Shown here: piece after piece, positions 7,984-14,366 of the stretch | Layout of the letters: the number at the start of each line of letters is the position of its first letter | Position numbering within the stretch: position 1 is the stretch's first letter | Assembly (NCBI GenBank): GCA_021827245.1 | Contig: JAKAWN010000147.1 | Location: 1-14,366, forward strand | Source of the DNA: Acidobacteriota bacterium | Lineage (GTDB): Bacteria > Acidobacteriota > Terriglobia > UBA7540 | Direction of reading: 5' to 3' | DNA: 14,366 nucleotides | Notes under the pieces: generated by a model | Seen by the model: only the letters and a program-made list of their open reading frames with translations | Told to the model about the DNA's origin: nothing | Database searches by the model: none | Position numbers and translations under genes: made by a program

Positions 7984-8721
7984 TCACTTCATTCCCAACC
8001 AGTCCCTCATCGACGGTGCCGGCTTGGCCGATACCCACAAGACACGGGCATATGCGTTGGCACTCGACTCTGGTAGGCCGAACTCCGTACGCAAGAGCAT
8101 ACTGATGGGATCGACCTGTGATTGGTCAATAAATCTCCTCGCCCTGGTGAATATTTCTCGCCGAGGTGCCAGCAATTCAAGTGCAAGCATATCGGCCAAG
8201 TCCTCCTGGGCCACTGCGCGGGTATCTCGTGCCAAGCCAAGCGGGCCACGTAACCAGAGTCGGGAATACACCCCAAGAGTTACCCCGCGTAACACGGCCG
8301 ATAGTCGTTCGGCCGGTGAAGGAGCGCGAGCACCGTCCAGGACCGACAAGATGGTCAATCCGAAGGTGTGAATGGCACGATCTCGTGGGAATACATAGTC
8401 CAGAAGGAAGTGTGCAAGCTCATGCGCAAGGGACATCCGCTGTTCGTCGGCTGGATCACTGCCGTCAATGAAGATCACGCCGTGCCCACGGGAGGCCACC
8501 ACACATGCTCTCAACTCTCGTTCACCAGCGGGCACGATGGCTGGGAGTCCGTATTCTGACAGCCATGCACGAACAGAAGCAATGCGAAGCCTTGGAAGTT
8601 TCACTACCGCGAGCGGCAATGCCCACAGGATTGATGCCTCGATGTTGCGCGGAAAACCTTCGGAGCCCCCGGCAGTTCGCCAGAAATCTGCGGCGATCTT
8701 GCGGATGTCGTTATTGTCCAT
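7984..8721 (-). CDS. ImmA/IrrE-family zinc metallopeptidase
   Basis: A 245-aa protein with the ImmA/IrrE (COG2856-type) active site HELAH at 100-104 (zinc ligands H100 and H104, catalytic E101). A likely third ligand is E173 in QEDLADMLALELLAP, the usual ExxA(N/D)xxAxxLLxP block. Family members cleave HTH repressors: ImmA cleaves ImmR in ICEBs1, and IrrE/PprI cleaves DdrO in Deinococcus. Its own sequence has no HTH; the candidate substrate is the HTH protein of the preceding gene. I take the ATG at 8721, which has AAAGGCGG 5 bases ahead and overlaps the HTH stop by 11 bases. The longer frame from 8811 would overlap by 101 bases. It is the third gene of the putative regulatory trio. Confidence 0.82.
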   Translation of the reverse strand: MDNNDIRKIAADFWRTAGGSEGFPRNIEASILWALPLAVVKLPRLRIASVRAWLSEYGLPAIVPAGERELRACVVASRGHGVIFIDGSDPADEQRMSLAHELAHFLLDYVFPRDRAIHTFGLTILSVLDGARAPSPAERLSAVLRGVTLGVYSRLWLRGPLGLARDTRAVAQEDLADMLALELLAPRREIFTRARRFIDQSQVDPISMLLRTEFGLPESSANAYARVLWVSAKPAPSMRDWLGMK

Positions 8722-9115
8722 GTTCACCGCCTTTCGGATCGGTGGAGTCTCTTGGACTGGCAAGGCGATCCCTGGCCGCCAACAGGGTATTGGTGTTCTG
8801 ATTAGTGTCACAGGCAGATAATGACTTTATCGCCATGGCTTTCCGCACAATTTGCGCCAGCATTGTCGGATTGCAACGGGCAAAGGCGGCTATTTTCTTG
8901 ATGTCCTGCCGAAACCACTTGACGTCTTCCCGAGGACAACGGCACAAAGCCAATCGCGTAATTTGGTTCGGTTCACATCCAAGTTGTTTTGCCAGCTCTA
9001 GTTGTGAAAGCTGATCGCGCCTGGCAACAAAGGAAAACAAATGGCCAAGGAAAAATGTATCCAGGCTGGCCTTTTCTACCGCACGTTCCAGGACGCGGGG
9101 CAGGGCATCATTCAT
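8711..9115 (-). CDS. Small helix-turn-helix protein, candidate regulator and protease substrate
   Basis: A 134-aa protein with a predicted HTH at about 37-58 (LSQLELAKQLGCEPNQITRLALC), followed by PREDVKWFRQDIKKIAAFARCNPTML. This resembles the XRE-like fold but with an atypical LALCRCPRED stretch after the recognition helix. The tail after about 100 is low-complexity and probably disordered, a plausible place for cleavage. The gene lies between the sigma factor (8-base overlap at the start, GGGAGA ribosome site) and the IrrE-like protease (11-base overlap at the stop). I infer a repressor or sigma antagonist acting with both. Whether it binds DNA or the sigma factor cannot be told from the sequence. 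Confidence 0.65.
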   Translation of the reverse strand: MNDALPRVLERAVEKASLDTFFLGHLFSFVARRDQLSQLELAKQLGCEPNQITRLALCRCPREDVKWFRQDIKKIAAFARCNPTMLAQIVRKAMAIKSLSACDTNQNTNTLLAARDRLASPRDSTDPKGGEHGQ

Positions 9116-9746
9116 TGTCGGTCTCCCGCAACGAGCGTTTCAGTCGCTTCATCAACCGATCCTTTACCTGCTTCACCTTTTGCCTCTGTTCTTTCAGAGG
9201 TTTGTCGGCAATTCCGAGGGCCTGCGCATATTCATCCGTTCGTCGAATGCCGTCTGACATCAACCTGAACACTGCAGCCTCCACCGGTGAAAGCGAAGCT
9301 ATCTCGGCATTGACTCTCTCGCGACACGAGCCCGTTGTTTCCAGTTCCGCGAGAAAAGCCAATGGGCTTTCTTGATCCTTCTTCCGCGCCGGATCATGGA
9401 GTGCGACATCCTTGAAACGGGCAATCCGACCTTGCTGCCGGCGCTCTTTCACCAAAAGATTGCTTAAGTTGCGCTGCGCAGCCATCTCAAGAAAGGACCA
9501 AATACTGGATCGGCCGTGTACATAAACTTGAGGGGATTTCACGAAGTCCAAGACGGCATCTGTTGATGCCTCGTCAGCCATATTTTCATCACGGAGGTCT
9601 TTGTTGGTGATTCGCAAGACTTCCGCTAATGGTGGAATCACCAGTTCGGCGAATTCTGCTGGGGCTATGGTGTCGCCAGCAACGAGGCGCTGGTGAATAG
9701 ACAGCAGTTGTTCAGGATCGGGTTTTGTGAACATAGTAAGCGTCAC
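9108..9746 (-). CDS. ECF-type RNA polymerase sigma factor
   Basis: A 212-aa protein with a sigma-70 region 2 at about 11-107. It includes the -10-binding helix region SSIWSFLEMAAQRNLSNLLVKERRQ (80-104), which parallels the ECF pattern WLxxIARNxxxDxxRRxxR. A region 4-like HTH lies at about 143-203 (AEIASLSPVEAAVFRLMSDG ... QKVKQVKDRLMKRLKRSL). There is no region 1 or 3, as in ECF factors. It probably directs RNA polymerase to the operon's own promoter or to unlinked targets. The start used is GTG at 9746, overlapping the methylase stop as GTGA; an ATG at 9734 would shorten it by 4 residues, and neither has a strong ribosome site. A sigma factor inside a nuclease operon is unusual. Confidence 0.72.
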   Translation of the reverse strand: MTLTMFTKPDPEQLLSIHQRLVAGDTIAPAEFAELVIPPLAEVLRITNKDLRDENMADEASTDAVLDFVKSPQVYVHGRSSIWSFLEMAAQRNLSNLLVKERRQQGRIARFKDVALHDPARKKDQESPLAFLAELETTGSCRERVNAEIASLSPVEAAVFRLMSDGIRRTDEYAQALGIADKPLKEQRQKVKQVKDRLMKRLKRSLRETDNE

Positions 9747-11029
9747 TGCTTTCGCAGACCAAGAAATACCTCGCCTTCCATGCGAAGGGCCAGTGCATTA
9801 CCACGTTTGGCTGCTGCTGGCGGCGGCAATGACCGCCGGCCTCCTTCAAGTGGACGGAAAGACGATCCAACATTCTCCAATCCCACTGATTCAGCTAAGT
9901 TGCCAATTACATTCCCGGCGTCAGACTTGTTTTGCGAAATTAAAGAAGGCCCCAGCGCGATTATAGCGGCACCGCCTGGCTTGAGAACACGATTTATTTC
10001 AAGCAGTACCTGGCGTACATCGGAAAGATACCGCCTCACGATTGCCAAGCGGGTTCTATCATCAATGCTATCGACGATAGAGGTTTCCAGATGTGATGGC
10101 AGACTATCGGGACAATACATCCCGCGCTCGGTACCTACCATTTCAGACCGGACAGTGCGTAAAGCTGACAGTTCATAACCCATCCACACTAAGGAAAACT
10201 TGTGGGTACGTACGTAGTCGATAGCGTTAAGATAAGGGGGTGATGTCACGACCAGATTGACGGAAGCATCCTCGACGGGCAATTTACGGGCATCGGCATG
10301 TTCGATCCGCGCCCGCACAGGGGGCACACTGTCAACCGTAAACGGTAGACGATCTACTACCACCTTCGAACGTCGGCGCCATGCATCGAAACCGTCGGGG
10401 ACAGGTTTGTCTTTCACCTTGTGCGGGCGGGAACGCGAAATATCAAGTGCATAAGAGACGCCAGCCGACTTGGCGATTATCAGGCTCGATAGCGTAATCC
10501 AAGCGAGGTCACGGTACTTGCCCGCCGGTTCGGCGGCAATTTCCTCGGTCAGCGCAAATAACTGTTTTTGGGAGCATGTTGGGAACCAATACTTGAGAAA
10601 GTCTTGGCCCTCGGAATTGAAGGCCTTTCGCACCGTGTCCACGTATAACCCATGTGCGGCGTGTCGCTCTGCCCGTTCGAGTATTTGTGCCAACCTCTTC
10701 GTAGCAATTTCGCGCTTATAAGCAGTCGTGGCGACGCGAGACAGCAGGAGAGCCATAGGGTCGATGTCGGTTCCAATCACCGCGCGGTGGGCGCGAAGGC
10801 TGGCTGTGGCCGTAGAACCGGAGCCTACCATCGGGTCGAGCACAATGTCGCCTTTGGCTGTAAGGGCCACGACGATTTCCTCCGCCAGCCAAATGGGCAT
10901 CCTGGCCGGGAAGGGGTGAAACCGCGCCCCATCCGAGTGCGAGTGGCTGTTTCCCTTGCTGCTCGCGATCCTTTTGAGTACATCTCGGATCGAATTGTTA
11001 GATCGCAGTTGCAACTTCACACCTTCCAT
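9743..11029 (-). CDS. DNA methyltransferase, amino-methylating (N4-C/N6-A) type
   Basis: A 428-aa SAM-dependent DNA methylase. The order is HPFPARMPIWLAEEIV (38-53), SAM site VLDPMVGSGSTATASL (63-78) with the acidic GTDIDPMA (86-93), then the catalytic motif TSPPYLNAIDYVRTHKFSLVWMG (262-284). A C-terminal Rossmann-type strand region follows with EINRVLKPGGAAIIALG (344-360). SPPY-type motifs belong to enzymes methylating exocyclic amines; TSPPY favours N4-cytosine, but N6-adenine cannot be excluded. The ~180 residues between the motifs may hold target recognition. It is the first intact gene of the operon, with a start at ATG 11029 and only a weak GGAT ahead. In context it may protect host DNA from the downstream nuclease set. 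Confidence 0.85.
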   Translation of the reverse strand: MEGVKLQLRSNNSIRDVLKRIASSKGNSHSHSDGARFHPFPARMPIWLAEEIVVALTAKGDIVLDPMVGSGSTATASLRAHRAVIGTDIDPMALLLSRVATTAYKREIATKRLAQILERAERHAAHGLYVDTVRKAFNSEGQDFLKYWFPTCSQKQLFALTEEIAAEPAGKYRDLAWITLSSLIIAKSAGVSYALDISRSRPHKVKDKPVPDGFDAWRRRSKVVVDRLPFTVDSVPPVRARIEHADARKLPVEDASVNLVVTSPPYLNAIDYVRTHKFSLVWMGYELSALRTVRSEMVGTERGMYCPDSLPSHLETSIVDSIDDRTRLAIVRRYLSDVRQVLLEINRVLKPGGAAIIALGPSLISQNKSDAGNVIGNLAESVGLENVGSSFRPLEGGRRSLPPPAAAKRGNALALRMEGEVFLGLRKQ

Positions 11030-11038
11030 TTCATCCGG

Positions 11039-11236
11039 ATTTTTCTACTGACCTACCGAATCGGACTCGAATACCGTGTGCCACCAGCACAAACTGGCAT
11101 TTTCCTTCTGTGGTGGTGCATACCGTGACATGAACCGTGTCGTATCGCGCTGGGTATCGTGTTCCCATGAGCCATCAGCAATGAAATGTCGGGGCGAGGC
11201 TAATTGCCGGTCATTTGTATGAAGAAAACGAACCAT
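11039..11236 (-). pseudogene. Decayed 5' fragment of an SbcD/Mre11-like gene
   Basis: Starting at ATG 11236, with an intact AAGGAG ribosome site 5 bases upstream, the minus strand encodes MVRFLHTNDRQL...RHF..DG, which aligns with MIRFLHTSDWQL...RHF..EG of the intact gene. After the Q at codon 29 a 1-base deletion moves the matching frame (RYDTV...KCQFVLV against RFDAI...KCQFMLV). A 2-base deletion near codon 53 restores it (VFES), and a TAG follows four codons later before homology ends. W10 of motif I has become R and the GD55 motif is lost. Read straight through, it looks like a 64-residue frame, but the alignment shows a dead remnant. It ends about 10 bases before the methyltransferase start codon. 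Confidence 0.85.
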
Positions 11237-11412
11237 CAACGCTCCTTTCCGTCGGTGTGTACAGCATGTTCACCACAATAGGTGTGGGCTGCGAATCGCC
11301 ATTTGCAGTGGAGTGAGCGGATCATTCTGGCAGAGCCTGCCCGGCGGCCGCAGGGATGACAACGTGATGGTTTCCGTGGTACACGCCGTCAACATGGTCT
11401 TGTCTCCAGGCC

Positions 11413-11443
11413 AAATCAAAAAAGGTTTTCAATGCTTTGATTT
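11413..11443. repeat. Inverted repeat, candidate operator or hairpin
   Basis: AAATCAAA at 11413-11420 is the exact reverse complement of TTTGATTT at 11436-11443, separated by 15 bases. It lies in the divergent intergenic region, where a regulator site for either unit would be expected. It is short and A/T-rich, so chance occurrence is possible. Confidence 0.3.
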
Positions 11444-11490
11444 TACAGGGTGCAAGGCCTGCGCGCAAGTCGCCCTGAGGTGGTTGCGTG

Positions 11491-11519
11491 TTGATTCATG
11501 CCGTAGTGGAGGGTAGGAT
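11491..11519 (+). promoter_or_regulatory. Candidate sigma-70 promoter for the 76-aa/protease unit
   Basis: TTGATT (11491-11496) and TAGGAT (11514-11519) are separated by exactly 17 bases; each matches four of six consensus positions. The predicted transcription start would fall near 11526, just before the GAGGAG ribosome site at 11531-11536. Confidence 0.35.
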
Positions 11520-11543
11520 GGATTATGTAAGAGGAGATGGTTC

Positions 11544-11774
11544 ATGAAAAAAAAGATAAAGAAGCACACCATATCCCCAGCAGCAGCAAGCCGGGTTCGC
11601 CGCGCTGGTCGTGACGCGGCCGCGATGATGAAGTTGGTTGCAAAAAATCCTGGAATCCAAGAACTCCTGGCACTGCATCATGATGTCCAAATGACTGAAT
11701 CAATTTGGGCGTATCAAAGTTACATACCCAACCGATCTGGGTCTACGTCTAACGCCAACATGTTCATTTTGTAG
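11544..11774 (+). CDS. Small basic protein of unknown function
   Basis: A 76-aa protein with a very strong ribosome site (GAGGAG, 7 bases before the ATG). The first ~25 residues are rich in Lys and Arg (MKKKIKKH... RVRRAGRD), followed by a predicted helix (AAAMMKLVAKNPGIQELLALHHDV) and a polar end (NRSGSTSNANMFIL). There is no signal peptide or membrane segment. It lies 27 bases upstream of the Clp-fold serine protease gene and is probably co-transcribed. It could be an adaptor, inhibitor or substrate of that protease, but this is a guess from adjacency. I do not recognise the family. Confidence 0.6.
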   Translation: MKKKIKKHTISPAAASRVRRAGRDAAAMMKLVAKNPGIQELLALHHDVQMTESIWAYQSYIPNRSGSTSNANMFIL

Positions 11775-11801
11775 TCCCATAAATCGGTGCGGGAGAATAT
11801 C

Positions 11802-12845
11802 GTGGGTAAAGAGAACCTGTCGTGGAGCGGGATTTTAACCGAACTCATTGCCAGCGGAGCGCCGGGGGCAAGACCCGATTATGATGGGGTGCGGCGTAAA
11901 TATCTGAATCGTCTGGCAGAGAGAACCAAGCGCCATACCATCCTGTATGCAACGAAGTTCACCCAACGCGATCCCAATTTGCCACCCGAATTGATAAGTA
12001 TTGTTGATGAAGATGTTCAGGGTTTAATGGAAGTTGTCCACGGCTCTAAGACGAAAAAGCTGGACTTAATACTTCATAGTCCGGGCGGTTCCTTGGACGC
12101 TGCGGAGGGAATTGTTAATTATCTCCGGGAGAAGTTCTCCGATATTCGGGTCATCGTCCCTCAGCTCGCGCAGTCGGCAGCCACGATGATATGTTGTGCG
12201 GCCAATGAAGTGATGATGGGAGCACATTCATCACTCGGGCCTATTGATCCGCAGATTTTTGTTAATACACCCTTGGGATCAAAATTTGTTCCCGCACAAG
12301 CAATTATAGACCAGTTTGAACAGGCTAAGCAGGAGTGCGCCGATAAAAACAAAGTGACCGCGTGGCTGCCAATGCTCACCCAATACGGTCCGCATTTAGT
12401 CAAGACCTGTAGCTACCTCACAGAGCTTTCTTCTGAACTGGTGGAAGAGTGGTTGGCCCGGTATATGTTTCATGGCAGAGACGCTTCAAAAAAGGCGAAA
12501 AGATTGGCTGGGTGGTTGTCCGACCACAAAAAATTTAAGACCCACGCAAGGCATATCCCGCGAAGTAAACTCAAGCGAATGGGTATGAATATTACAAAGC
12601 TGGAGGATGATCAGACAATCCAAGATCTTGCACTTGCCGCGTTTCACGCGACAACTCATGCTTTTGACGGCACAAACGTCGTTAAGATAATTGAAAATCA
12701 GTTCGGAAAATCTTTTATGAAGATAGTTTTGGTGCGACAGGCTTTCCCGTTTCCGCTACCGATTCAATCCCCCGTACCAACACCAACCCCTATGCTGCCG
12801 AGGCAAACGCCCGTGCCCGCGCAATCCATACTAAAACCGCATTAG
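11802..12845 (+). CDS. SDH-family Clp-fold serine protease (SppA/ClpP-like)
   Basis: A 347-aa protein of the serine dehydrogenase proteinase-like family, related to SppA and ClpP. The core has LDLILHSPGGSLDAAEGIVNYL (87-108; SPGG is the oxyanion-side loop), then VIVPQLAQSAATMICCAANEVMMG (117-140) with S125 as the likely nucleophile, and HSSLGPIDPQ (142-151). Downstream Lys residues could serve as the general base. No membrane segment is evident, so it is probably cytoplasmic. The tail after about 314 is Pro-rich (PFPLPIQSPVPTPTPMLP) and low complexity. I chose GTG 11802, with GGGAG 6 bases ahead; the GTG at 11787 would add 5 residues but has no ribosome site. Its partner is the 76-aa gene. 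The substrate is unknown. Confidence 0.8.
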   Translation: MGKENLSWSGILTELIASGAPGARPDYDGVRRKYLNRLAERTKRHTILYATKFTQRDPNLPPELISIVDEDVQGLMEVVHGSKTKKLDLILHSPGGSLDAAEGIVNYLREKFSDIRVIVPQLAQSAATMICCAANEVMMGAHSSLGPIDPQIFVNTPLGSKFVPAQAIIDQFEQAKQECADKNKVTAWLPMLTQYGPHLVKTCSYLTELSSELVEEWLARYMFHGRDASKKAKRLAGWLSDHKKFKTHARHIPRSKLKRMGMNITKLEDDQTIQDLALAAFHATTHAFDGTNVVKIIENQFGKSFMKIVLVRQAFPFPLPIQSPVPTPTPMLPRQTPVPAQSILKPH

Positions 12846-13000
12846 CAGCCTGTCGTGCTTAAGGTTTGCTTGAGAGCAATGCTAACTGAGGAAACATGAT
12901 TCCCCCCAAGGCCCCGGCCCGCCGCCACCCTCGGCTGATGATGTACCTTAAATTCCCCTCCGGCGCGCCTTGACAATGGGGAGCACCCCAGGTCGAAGTG
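12846..13000. other. Island/core junction between convergent genes
   Basis: The gap lies between the protease stop (plus) and the polyphosphate kinase stop (minus). It contains a 5-bp stem TGGGG-AGCA-CCCCA at 12977-12990. A further 8-bp stem, AGCGGCAA/TTGCCGCT, at 13008-13029 overlaps the last ppk codons. Neither has a proper T tract, so they are at best weak terminators. Base composition rises to the right of this gap. Confidence 0.4.
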
Positions 13001-14366
13001 TTATATAAGCGGCAATGGGCTTTGCCGCTGGATCGCCAACTCCATCAGCCGCGCATGCGAGCCGCGTTCCGGCTCGCCGGGCGCCGGATGGCGCTGCGTC
13101 CAGGTTCCATCGGCGGCGAGGTCCCAGGCCTGGCGATTGTCCGCCAGCATGATATCCAATATCTCCCGCACCCTCTGCCGCAGAACGGGGTTCTCAATCG
13201 GCGTGGCCACCTCCACACGGTGGCTTAAATTCCGGCTCATCCAGTCGGCGGAAGCCAGATAGATTTCCTCCTGGTCATTGTTGCGGAACCAGAAGATGCG
13301 CGAATGTTCCAGAAATCTCCCGATGATGCTGGTTACACGGATGTTTTCGCTTAAGCCTTTCACCTGCGGGCGCAGACAGCAGAACCCGCGCACGATCAGG
13401 TCAATTTTCACGCCCGCCGCGCCGGCCTGGTAGAGAGTCTGAATGATTTCGGAATCTTCCAGGGCGTTCATCTTGGCGATCAGGGCCGCCGGACGACCCG
13501 CGCGGGCATGGGCGGATTCCCGCTCAATCAATTCGCGGAAACGCCGGCGCATCGTCACGGGCGCGACCAGCAGTCGGCGGTACTCATTTTTCAGCGAACG
13601 GCCGGTGAGGAAGGCGAACAGATCAACCACGTCCTGGCAGAAGTCTTCGCGGCAGGTGAACAAACTCAGGTCGGTATACACTTGCGCCGTGCGGGAATTA
13701 TAGTTGCCGGTGGAAATATGGGCGTAGGAACGCACCACCCGGTCTTCCTGTCGAACCACCAGGGCGATCTTGGTATGTGTTTTCAGGCCCAGGATGCCGT
13801 AGACCACGTGCGCGCCGGCGCGTTCGAGCGCCTGCGCCCATTGAATGTTGCTGGCCTCGTCAAAACGGGCTTTAAGTTCCACCAGCACCGCCACCTGCTT
13901 GCCGGATTCCGCGGCGCGGGCCAAGGCCGCGACAAACGGCGAGTCGCCGCTGGTCCGGTAGAACGTCATCTTGATCGCCAGCACCTGGGGATCGTCCACG
14001 GCGTTGAGAATGAAGCGTTCCACCGAGCTGTCGAAGCTTTCAAAAGGATGGTGCACCAGTACGTCGTTCTGGCGCATGATCGCGAACATGCTCGCGTCCG
14101 TATCCGCCAGGGCCGGGGCACAGATCGGTTTCCACGGCGGCAGGCGCAGCGCCGGGCGATCCAGTTCGGTCAGCGACATCAGGTCCGCCATCCCCAGCGG
14201 CTCGGGTTCCTCGTACATGTCGTCGTCCCGCACTGCCAGGCCGTCGAGCAGGTAGCGCCGCATTTCTTCCGACATACCGGGAGAAATCTGCACACGAACG
14301 GTGTCCGCGAACCGCCGGGCGCGCAGTTCCTCCCGCACCACTTCCAGCAGGTCTTCCGAATCGTCC
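13001..14366 (-). CDS. ppk1: Polyphosphate kinase (PPK1), 3' portion; 5' end outside the window
   Basis: PPK1 makes polyphosphate from ATP reversibly, at the membrane or in the cytosol. The frame runs open to the window edge ([14 protein letters not shown]...), giving 454 residues of an enzyme usually near 700, so the N-terminal part lies beyond 14366. The GTG at 14341 is an internal Val, not the start. The PLD-like catalytic half is complete: [60 protein letters not shown] with the phosphorylated His, [19 protein letters not shown] with a second His 19 residues later (the spacing of H435 and H454 in E. coli), and SADWMSRNL near the C-terminus. Its GC-rich codon use differs from the genes to its left, so it is probably a native chromosomal gene. 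Confidence 0.95.
   Translation of the reverse strand, partial: DDSEDLLEVVREELRARRFADTVRVQISPGMSEEMRRYLLDGLAVRDDDMYEEPEPLGMADLMSLTELDRPALRLPPWKPICAPALADTDASMFAIMRQNDVLVHHPFESFDSSVERFILNAVDDPQVLAIKMTFYRTSGDSPFVAALARAAESGKQVAVLVELKARFDEASNIQWAQALERAGAHVVYGILGLKTHTKIALVVRQEDRVVRSYAHISTGNYNSRTAQVYTDLSLFTCREDFCQDVVDLFAFLTGRSLKNEYRRLLVAPVTMRRRFRELIERESAHARAGRPAALIAKMNALEDSEIIQTLYQAGAAGVKIDLIVRGFCCLRPQVKGLSENIRVTSIIGRFLEHSRIFWFRNNDQEEIYLASADWMSRNLSHRVEVATPIENPVLRQRVREILDIMLADNRQAWDLAADGTWTQRHPAPGEPERGSHARLMELAIQRQSPLPLI

Larger units (their letters stand above)
11237..11543. other. Intergenic region between divergent transcription units
   Basis: About 300 bases between the sbcD remnant (minus) and the 76-aa gene (plus). 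It holds a candidate plus-strand promoter (11491-11519) and an 8-bp inverted repeat (11413-11443). I found no convincing sigma-70 promoter for the minus-strand operon; if the operon is read by its own ECF sigma, the promoter should lie here. On the minus strand two overlapping frames stay open for about 40-55 codons, one ending near 11317 (…VVIPAAAGQALPE) and one near 11270. A short third frame ends in HTDGKER with its TGA overlapping the remnant's ATG. I do not recognise any of them. Confidence 0.45.

Noticed and set aside
7913..8038. Longer start (8038) for the NurA-like gene
   Set aside because: It would run into the protease gene and adds a low-quality Gly/Arg-rich stretch; ATG 7912 has AGGG upstream.
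8722..8811. Longer start (8811) for the IrrE-like protease
   Set aside because: It would overlap the HTH gene by 101 bases, and the extra residues look unlike the family; ATG 8721 has a ribosome site.
9693..10178. Plus-strand frame of 161 codons opposite the methyltransferase
   Set aside because: Shadow of the minus-strand gene; composition is low in hydrophobic core residues and it has no motifs.
11045..11239. Real 64-aa gene ahead of the methyltransferase
   Set aside because: Alignment with the SbcD-like gene shows two frameshifts and a stop, so it is a pseudogene fragment.
13008..13029. 8-bp hairpin AGCGGCAA/TTGCCGCT as the ppk terminator
   Set aside because: It overlaps the last ppk codons and is followed by mixed TTATATAA, not a T run, so support is weak.
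1..14366. tRNA, rRNA, CRISPR array, insertion sequence or integrase
   Set aside because: I looked for them on both strands and found no repeat array, transposase motif or tRNA-like fold, though a short tRNA fragment could escape reading by eye.

Overview
The window is an accessory (defence-island-like) region ending against one housekeeping gene. It reads as a bacterium with moderately high GC and good Shine-Dalgarno sites. I see no rRNA, tRNA, CRISPR array or transposase, so the lineage cannot be fixed. At the right edge (13001-14366, minus) is the 3' two-thirds of polyphosphate kinase. Its DNA is clearly more GC-rich than the rest (40 G+C in the 60 bases from 13501, against 28 in the 60 from 11941), which suggests an acquired island beside a native gene.

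The core is an eight-gene, tightly packed minus-strand operon from 11029 down to 1012: DNA methyltransferase, ECF-type sigma factor, small HTH protein, ImmA/IrrE zinc protease, NurA-like nuclease, HerA hexameric translocase, SbcD/Mre11-like nuclease and SbcC/Rad50-like ATPase. Most junctions are 3-11 base overlaps, and a rho-independent terminator (929-958) follows the last gene. Combined, this is a complete archaeal-style end-resection machine (HerA-NurA-Mre11-Rad50) joined to a modification enzyme and to its own regulatory cassette (sigma, HTH, IrrE-type protease). I infer a restriction-like or damage-triggered anti-phage system: the methylase could mark self DNA, the nuclease/translocase set could destroy unmarked DNA or ends, and the protease-HTH-sigma trio could switch the operon on.

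Just upstream of the methyltransferase (11039-11236) lies a decayed copy of the first ~65 codons of the operon's own sbcD gene, with two compensating frameshifts and a stop codon. It lies in the same orientation as the intact gene, so six of the eight genes sit between two sbcD segments.

Downstream of the operon on the same strand is a HigB/HigA-type toxin-antitoxin pair (761-127, toxin first), then possibly the start of a further small Cys-containing gene running off the left edge. On the plus strand, divergent from the operon across about 300 bases of non-coding DNA, are a 76-aa basic protein of unknown function (11544-11774) and an SDH-family Clp-fold serine protease (11802-12845). These may be a separate two-gene unit.
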